A stretch of 64,000 nucleotides of DNA, taken from NCBI GenBank assembly GCA_036275915.1, contig DASUCV010000014.1, positions 53,501 through 117,500 of the forward strand, read 5' to 3'. Positions 58,754 to 64,000 of the stretch are shown piece after piece; the stretch's first letter is position 1, and each line of letters begins with the position of its first letter. The DNA comes from Candidatus Polarisedimenticolaceae bacterium (GTDB lineage Bacteria; Acidobacteriota; Polarisedimenticolia; Polarisedimenticolales; DASRJG01). Position numbers and translations under genes: made by a program. A model generated the notes under the pieces. That model saw nothing but the letters and a program-made list of their open reading frames with translations. It was not told the DNA's origin and searched no databases.

Positions 58754-60911
58754 CTGCCGCCTGAGGTGTTCCTCGTGACCGGAAGATCAGCGGAGCGGTC
58801 CGGCGCGTGACCGGGGCTTGCGCTCCGGGGGCCTTCGCCGAGATCTGGACGAAGTACGTGCCGGGGGTGAGCGCCGCGCTCTCGAGCCGGACGATCGCGC
58901 TCAACTCGCCGTTCGACGAGGGACCGTAATAGACCAAGGTCGACGGGGCGGTCACCGGGCCCCCGCCCGCATCGAGGAACGTCACCGCGAACTCCGCCGA
59001 TGGGTTCTCCGGTGACGTGAATCCCCTCATCCAGAACATGGCGAGCACCGGCTGCCCGACGACGAAATCGGATGCCGTGGCAGGAAGGAAGCGAGCGCCC
59101 GGCTTCACCGCGAGGGGATCGGGCGCAGCCGTTTCCGCAGGTTGGCTCAATAGCGGGACCGCCGCATCGTTCTCGAGGATCATCATCGGGCCCGTCAACG
59201 CGGGGCTCGGTGTCTTCGGCTGGGGCGGGACCGTCACGCTCGCGGTCCACGTAGCGATCTGGGGCGGCGTCGCCAGTCGCACCGTTCCCTGGAGGTCGTA
59301 GATGCCGGGGGGAAGGGCGAGCCGTCCCTCGACGCGGAAACCGCTCTTCACGGCGTCGGACCCCTTCTTCAAGACGGCGGTGAAGCCGCGCTCGTAACGC
59401 GCGACGACGTCGTCCGCGACACGCGCGACGATGCGGATGTCGAGGTCGAGATTGCTGATCCCTTCCGGGCTCGAGGCGAGCTCGACCGGACCGATCGCTT
59501 CGATCACGACGACCACAGGAATGCGGTCGGCGGCTCCCGCGGGAAGCGGCGTTGCGGCTCCGCGGGTGTCGAGGCGACGGTACCCCTTGAGCGAATCGAC
59601 CTGATTGCCCGCCGTGGCGTTCGCCGGCTGCTGCTCATACGGCGTGACGTCGCTGTATCGGCCGCGCCGGGAGGTGACCGTGCAGTGCTCGCGGGAGACG
59701 GAGATCTTGAATCCGCGGTAACGATCGGACCCGCTCGCGACGGAAACCCGGCACGAAATACGGTAGAAGTGCGTGGACTCGTCGTCGATCGCCGCGAACG
59801 CTTTCGTGAGCGTCGTGTCGGTGAGCATCCTGCCGCCGGTCTCGCCGGCGATCACGCCGAGGAACTGACGGCGGCTCGTGGCGCTATTCGTCCCGAGCGT
59901 TCGCTCCAATCCGAGATCGCTCAGGACGTTCTCGTCCATCCCGAGCTTGCCCACCGCGACGTGCCAATCGATCGCCTGGCTCGCGTCGCCGCTGGTGTTG
60001 TCCGACCCCAGATCGAGGCTATAGACGGTGACGCCGTAGTTCGCCAACGCCCTGATGAGCGATTGGAACTTCGGCGTGAAGCCTCCGGTCATCAGCTTCT
60101 GGTCCGACGTCGTGTTCATGGCGAACCCAGGCGACGCCAAGACGAGAGTTCGCTTGCCGGGCATCCCTTGAAACACCGACGCGAGATCGGTAAGCGACGA
60201 GTAGACGTGCTCGCGCGTCCAATCGAGCTGGCCTGCCACGCCGGCCGACTGCTGCGTGAGACGTTGCTTGGCGAGGTCGTGACTCCCGATTCCCTCGTAC
60301 GCGAGGACCGACTCGTTGATCTGGTCGGCAAGGCTCGACGCCGGCATCCAAGCGACCTTGTCGATCGCGCGCGCGAGGTCCTCCGTATTCGAAGTGATGC
60401 CGGACATGGCGCGCGTGGTGAGGTCGAGCTGATAAATCGCGCCGACGTCCCCACTCCGAAAACGCGTGCGGACGAATTCCTGCGCAGCGCGCTTCGCCTG
60501 GTTCATGCGCAGGGCAGTCGAGTCTCCGAGCGCGTCGAACACGATCATGAAGCTTCGTCGCTCCGGCTCTGGCGCCGGCGCAGGCTCGCCCGCCACTGCA
60601 GTCTCTGCGACCGGCGTTGCAGGCGCGGCGAGCTTTGGTGAAGACGTCTTCGCGCTCACCCGTCCCCACTCATCGACGGCGACGATCTCGAGCGGCGTGC
60701 CGTCTTCGAGCACCTTGAAGTCCGATGGGCCGAGTCCGCTGACGAACTTCCCGTCGCGGTCGCGCACGACGACGTCGACCTGCGCGAGCTTGACGGTTAC
60801 TCGTTCCATCGGTGCCTGCGGGGGATGAACCGGCGCCGGTTCAGAACCGAGGACACCCCAGCTTGTGGCGAGGACCGTGAGGACAGCCGTGAGTAAGCGA
60901 TCCTTTGTCAT
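58731..60911 (-). CDS. VWFA-related acidobacterial secreted protein
   Basis: 726 residues. A signal peptide (1-24) leads to VRDRDGKFVSGLGPSDFKVLEDGTPLEIV, the conserved start of the acidobacterial VWFA-domain family. The VWFA-like fold has a degraded MIDAS motif (FDALGDST instead of DxSxS) and continues to about residue 400, with a LTDTTLTKAFAAIDDES segment. The last 300 residues are beta-rich with no recognised domain. The gene overlaps the end of the convergent TPR gene by 23 bases. Family members are numerous in Acidobacteriota genomes and of unknown function. Confidence 0.82.
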   Translation of the reverse strand: MTKDRLLTAVLTVLATSWGVLGSEPAPVHPPQAPMERVTVKLAQVDVVVRDRDGKFVSGLGPSDFKVLEDGTPLEIVAVDEWGRVSAKTSSPKLAAPATPVAETAVAGEPAPAPEPERRSFMIVFDALGDSTALRMNQAKRAAQEFVRTRFRSGDVGAIYQLDLTTRAMSGITSNTEDLARAIDKVAWMPASSLADQINESVLAYEGIGSHDLAKQRLTQQSAGVAGQLDWTREHVYSSLTDLASVFQGMPGKRTLVLASPGFAMNTTSDQKLMTGGFTPKFQSLIRALANYGVTVYSLDLGSDNTSGDASQAIDWHVAVGKLGMDENVLSDLGLERTLGTNSATSRRQFLGVIAGETGGRMLTDTTLTKAFAAIDDESTHFYRISCRVSVASGSDRYRGFKISVSREHCTVTSRRGRYSDVTPYEQQPANATAGNQVDSLKGYRRLDTRGAATPLPAGAADRIPVVVVIEAIGPVELASSPEGISNLDLDIRIVARVADDVVARYERGFTAVLKKGSDAVKSGFRVEGRLALPPGIYDLQGTVRLATPPQIATWTASVTVPPQPKTPSPALTGPMMILENDAAVPLLSQPAETAAPDPLAVKPGARFLPATASDFVVGQPVLAMFWMRGFTSPENPSAEFAVTFLDAGGGPVTAPSTLVYYGPSSNGELSAIVRLESAALTPGTYFVQISAKAPGAQAPVTRRTAPLIFRSRGTPQAAATSSSAP

Positions 60912-60919
60912 TCGCCGGG

Positions 60920-60925
60920 ATTTTA
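60920..60925 (-). promoter_or_regulatory. Candidate -10 box (TAAAAT) of VWFA-like gene
   Basis: TAAAAT on the minus strand (ATTTTA on the plus strand) ends eight bases before the ATG at 60911. No ribosome site lies between, so a leaderless mRNA is inferred. Confidence 0.45.
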
Positions 60926-61173
60926 ACGGTCGCGTCCAGCGCGGCGCGGGTTGTTACGATTCGGAATTAGGGACGATCCAAGGAATTGGATCTAACTCGC
61001 CGCATCGGACGATCTGCGGTGGCCAAAGCCGCGCCATAAGTTCCACAAACAAAAAGACTTAGCGAGGAGAGGCTGCGGCAACGTCCCTGGCATTGAACCT
61101 GCTTTGAAGAATTGTCGGTAAAGGATATGAAGCTACTGTCAACCGTAAAAATAGTTAACTTTGGTGCGTTGGT

Positions 61174-61205
61174 TTGTTACCACGCCAAGGCAATTTCTTT
61201 ATATT
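61174..61205 (+). promoter_or_regulatory. Candidate sigma-70-like promoter of the receptor gene
   Basis: TTGTTA (61174-61179) and TATATT (61200-61205) are spaced 20 bases (18 if TTTATA at 61198 is used). They stand at the AT-rich end of the spacer. Transcription would start near 61212, leaving a 5' leader of about 43 bases with the AGGAGG site at 61242-61247. Confidence 0.4.
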
Positions 61206-61254
61206 CCGCGTTGTCGCCTGAGGGGCAGCACTCACCAGGCCAGGAGGACGTGTG

Positions 61255-64000
61255 ATGGAAATTAGATGGATCCGGATGCTCTTCGCCTCGGCGGCAGCGT
61301 GTTTACTCGCGCTGTCCGCGTGGGCGCAGACGTCCACCACCGGCGTCATCGAGGGACGCGTCAGGGACCAGGCGGGAAATCCGGTCGCGGATGCGACGGT
61401 GACCGCGGTCGCCAACCGCGCCCCCGCCGCGGTGGTCACGGACGCGCAGGGTCGCTACACGCTTTCGAACCTGCCGCCGGGAACCTACAAGGTGCGCGCC
61501 GAGGCTCAGGGCAAGGCTCCCATCGTGCTCGATGAAGTCTCGGTCAGCATCAACACCCGTACGCGCGTCGACGTCACGCTCGTCACCGGACAAACGGAAA
61601 CGGTGACCGTGACAGCGGAAGCGCCCGTCGTCGACACGAAGTCCGTGACGACGGGAGGCAACTTCAAGGTCGACAAGTTCGTCGACCAGATCCCGGTCGG
61701 CCGCAACCTGGCCTCGACGCTCACGCTCGCGCCGGGCGTTGCCAGCGGACTCGGAACAGGCGCCGGCAACTACGCGATTTCCGGGTCGTCGGGACTCGAG
61801 AACTCCTACATCGTCGACGGTGTGAACATCACGAACACCGGCTACGGCGGTATCGGTTCCTACAACATCGTGTACGGCTCGCTCGGCACCGGCGTGACCT
61901 ACGACTTCCTCGAGGAAGTGCAGGTCAAGACCGGAGGCATCGACGCCGAATACGGACAGGCGACCGGCGGTGTCGTCAACACCGTCGTGAAGACGGGCAC
62001 GAACGATCTCTCGGGCGCGGTGTCGTTCTATGGCTCGGGTTACACCGACCAATTCGCGCAAGCGGATCTCTTCGTGGGCGCCACCAACAACAACAAGGGA
62101 AGCTGGAATGACAGCGCGCAGTACGACCTGGGCCTGTCGGTCGGCGGTCCGATCGTCAAGGACAAGCTGTTCTACTTCGTGGCGTACAACCCGGTTTTGA
62201 CGAAGTCCTCGGCGACGGTCCAGGGAATCTCGCTGCCGACCACCATCAGCAACGGCAATCCCGCGCTCACGCAGTACGACCCGCCGTCGACGTATCCGGC
62301 GTCCATCGGGATCCAGACCCAGCAGCGGACCTCGAACAACTACGCCGGCAAGCTCACCTGGTATGCGAATCCGAATCACCGGCTCGAACTGACCGCGTTC
62401 GGCGATCCCTCGACGGGCGATCAGGGTCCGCAGCGCCTTCCGAGCGCCGCAAACGGCGCATCGGCGCTGAAGAACATCGACATCTTCACGACGGGCGGCG
62501 GCCTCTCGTCGATCAACTACGGCGGCAACAACTACTCGCTGAAGTACGACGCGGTGTTCACGCCGACGTTCTTCATGCAGGCGCAGGTGGGTCGTCACGA
62601 CGGCAAGTTCGAGGAAACTTCCGAGCTGGATGCCTCGCGCTACACCGATCAGCGGCAGCTCCGCTGCTTCCTCAGCCCGGCGTTCTGCACTCCGGGTCAG
62701 TCGAGGGACAACGCCGCCACCTGGAACGTCGGCGGCGTCGGCTTCATCTCGAATCAGAAGGACATCAACAACCAGGCGAAGGTCCTCCTCACCTGGGTAG
62801 CGGGCAACAACGAGCTGAAGGGCGGCGCGTCGTACGACATGATTCGCTACACGGACGCCCAGGACTACACGGGTCCCGACATCCCGATCCGCTTCGGAAG
62901 AAACGGCGGCGGTGCGGCCGCGTTGACGACTCCTTGCGCCGATGACGGTTCGACGGTAACGCCGTGCTACGTGCTCCTCGATACGCGCGGCGGCGTCACC
63001 GCGTCGGCACGTCAGAACGCGTCTACGGGCGCCATCAGCTTCCGTGCGACTCGCGGACGGTATAGCCCCGATCCGGGGCCAACTCAAACGGACGACATGG
63101 CGCTGTTCGTCCAAGATACGTTCACGTTCGCGCAGAACTGGACGCTGAAGGCCGGCGTGCGCGCCAGCCAGCAGAAGATCAAGGGCTCGGGCGATTACTC
63201 GCTCACCTTCTACTACGACGACGGCCTTCGCACGCCTGAGTCCTCAACGGCTCCGGCGATCGCAGGCCAGTACACGTTCGATTGGGCGATCGCTCCTCGC
63301 GTCGGGCTCACGTGGGATGCGACGGGTGACGGCAGGAGCAAGCTCTACGTGAACGCCGCCCGTTACTACGAGCGCGTCCCGAACGATCTCGCGATCCGCG
63401 CGCTCTCGAACGAGGCGGATCTGGGCACGACGATCTTCAACGCTTGGGATCCGCTGTCCGGTCCCACGCCGGGATCGCAGACCAACGGTGGCGGAATCCG
63501 CGGCGGCCAGACCAGCGTGCAGCCGGGGACGAAGCTTCCGTTCACCGACGAGTACGTCCTCGGCTGGCAGCAGGAGCTCGGACGCGACGTGTCGTACGAG
63601 ATCCGCGGCATCTACCGCGAGGAAGGTCGCGCTCTCGAAGACACGCAGTTCAACACCGTCGAAGCGACCGAGAACTACTACATCCAGTACTACCTCGGAG
63701 CGGTCGGACCGGGCGGTATCAACCGGCTTCCGTTCCCAACGTATCCGTCTGCGCCGTTCGCGCAGTACGTGTTGGCGAATCCCGGTGAGAACACTCCGGC
63801 CGGCTTCCCGAAGGCCGTGCGGAAGTACTACGCGTTGGAAGCGATCCTGAACAAGCGCTTCAGCGACCACTGGCTCTTCTACGGCAACATGCGGTTCTCG
63901 CACCTCTACGGGAACTACGAAGGGCTCTTCCGGAACGACAACGGGCAGAGCGATCCGAACGTGACGTCCCTCTTCGACTTCCCGAACTCGGGTTTGCTCG
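61255..64000 (+). CDS. Oar-like TonB-dependent receptor, C-terminus outside window
   Basis: At least 915 residues from the ATG at 61255 (AGGAGG eight bases before); it runs off the window end. A signal peptide (1-26, ending SAWAQ) is followed by a carboxypeptidase-regulatory domain (VIEGRVRDQAGNPVADATVTAV), a plug domain (residues about 120-250 with SSGLENSYIVDGVNITNTGYG and AEYGQATGGVVNTVVKTGTN) and a barrel that is still running. This is the OmpA-related Oar type common in Acidobacteriota, probably taking up a large or oligosaccharide substrate driven by a TonB transducer such as the one at 38831. Confidence 0.88.
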   Translation, partial: MEIRWIRMLFASAAACLLALSAWAQTSTTGVIEGRVRDQAGNPVADATVTAVANRAPAAVVTDAQGRYTLSNLPPGTYKVRAEAQGKAPIVLDEVSVSINTRTRVDVTLVTGQTETVTVTAEAPVVDTKSVTTGGNFKVDKFVDQIPVGRNLASTLTLAPGVASGLGTGAGNYAISGSSGLENSYIVDGVNITNTGYGGIGSYNIVYGSLGTGVTYDFLEEVQVKTGGIDAEYGQATGGVVNTVVKTGTNDLSGAVSFYGSGYTDQFAQADLFVGATNNNKGSWNDSAQYDLGLSVGGPIVKDKLFYFVAYNPVLTKSSATVQGISLPTTISNGNPALTQYDPPSTYPASIGIQTQQRTSNNYAGKLTWYANPNHRLELTAFGDPSTGDQGPQRLPSAANGASALKNIDIFTTGGGLSSINYGGNNYSLKYDAVFTPTFFMQAQVGRHDGKFEETSELDASRYTDQRQLRCFLSPAFCTPGQSRDNAATWNVGGVGFISNQKDINNQAKVLLTWVAGNNELKGGASYDMIRYTDAQDYTGPDIPIRFGRNGGGAAALTTPCADDGSTVTPCYVLLDTRGGVTASARQNASTGAISFRATRGRYSPDPGPTQTDDMALFVQDTFTFAQNWTLKAGVRASQQKIKGSGDYSLTFYYDDGLRTPESSTAPAIAGQYTFDWAIAPRVGLTWDATGDGRSKLYVNAARYYERVPNDLAIRALSNEADLGTTIFNAWDPLSGPTPGSQTNGGGIRGGQTSVQPGTKLPFTDEYVLGWQQELGRDVSYEIRGIYREEGRALEDTQFNTVEATENYYIQYYLGAVGPGGINRLPFPTYPSAPFAQYVLANPGENTPAGFPKAVRKYYALEAILNKRFSDHWLFYGNMRFSHLYGNYEGLFRNDNGQSDPNVTSLFDFPNSGLL

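Larger units (their letters stand above)
60912..61254. other. Noncoding AT-richer spacer between VWFA-like gene and receptor
   Basis: This 343-base gap is the only stretch over 300 bases without a gene. It is visibly richer in A and T than the rest (for example ACAAACAAAAAGACTTAGC and GTAAAAATAGTTAAC). It holds the promoter candidates of two divergent genes: TAAAAT for the VWFA-like gene and a -35/-10 pair for the receptor. No ORF with convincing coding character or hairpin was found. Confidence 0.6.

Noticed and set aside
60865..61062. Short frame in the spacer before the receptor
   Set aside because: Overlaps the start of the VWFA-like gene, has no ribosome site or family features; spacer is better read as a promoter region.

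Overview
The window is a dense, GC-rich stretch of chromosome from a Gram-negative bacterium with an outer membrane. Lipid A genes (lpxC, lpxD, fabZ, lpxA), BamA, an OmpH/Skp chaperone, LolC/LolD and a TonB-type transducer show the double membrane. Three features of the last 6 kb point to Acidobacteriota: a secreted VWFA-like protein of the acidobacterial type, an Oar-like TonB receptor with an N-terminal carboxypeptidase-regulatory domain, and a carboxypeptidase-regulatory/TPR protein. I cannot settle the class. No tRNA, rRNA, CRISPR array, insertion sequence or phage gene was seen, and no gene looks recently acquired.

Layout. 0-2.2 kb (minus): dimethylargininase, ketopantoate reductase and a cut DUF72 gene. 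2.2-5.2 kb (plus): NDP-forming acyl-CoA synthetase and a HAD phosphatase. 5.2-7.5 kb (minus): a Gly/Tyr/His-rich secreted protein and an esterase-like hydrolase. 7.5-9.7 kb (plus): an LptM-like lipoprotein, dapF and a small membrane protein. 9.7-14.8 kb (minus): a metallo-beta-lactamase-fold protein with a degraded active site, then a TPR / GAF / lytic transglycosylase run. 14.9-19.3 kb (plus): lpxC with an NtrY/NtrX-like two-component pair. 19.3-20.5 kb (minus): ECF sigma factor and zinc-finger anti-sigma. 20.6-24.1 kb (plus): two GGDEF-PilZ proteins, tsaB and rimI. 24.1-28.6 kb (plus): a DUF465 protein, psd, pssA, an ASADH-like protein and lolC/lolD. 28.7-37.7 kb (plus): clpC, bamA, ompH, lpxD, fabZ, lpxA and a Gfo/Idh dehydrogenase, followed by a serine hydrolase. 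38.8-44.4 kb (plus): TonB-like transducer, a DRE-TIM acyl-transferase, DEAD helicase, rsmD and a LysM protein that ends at a strong terminator. 44.4-54.5 kb (minus): rimP-nusA-infB-DUF503-rbfA-truB-rpsO-pnp-MshEN, the classical ribosome/transcription operon. 54.6-64 kb: envelope genes, namely a phosphodiesterase with TPRs, a carboxypeptidase-regulatory/TPR protein, the VWFA-like protein and the Oar-like receptor.

Gene function is mostly conserved housekeeping: envelope biogenesis (lipid A, phospholipid, lipoprotein sorting, beta-barrel assembly), translation and RNA processing. The unusual content lies in the details. Several proteins keep a fold but have lost catalytic residues: NtrX-like AAA+, MBL-fold, ASADH-like and the second GGDEF. 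BamA has an EF-hand/dockerin-like loop in its barrel and a Pro/Lys-rich insert between POTRA domains. An LptM-type lipoprotein motif sits on an Fn3 protein overlapping dapF. RNA hairpins precede rimP, rpsO, pnp and clpC.

Two genome-wide habits stand out. At least sixteen adjacent gene pairs share a four-base stop/start overlap (GTGA, ATGA or TTGA). About nine transcription units have a TAnnnT box only 6-10 bases before the start codon with no ribosome binding site, which suggests frequent leaderless mRNAs.
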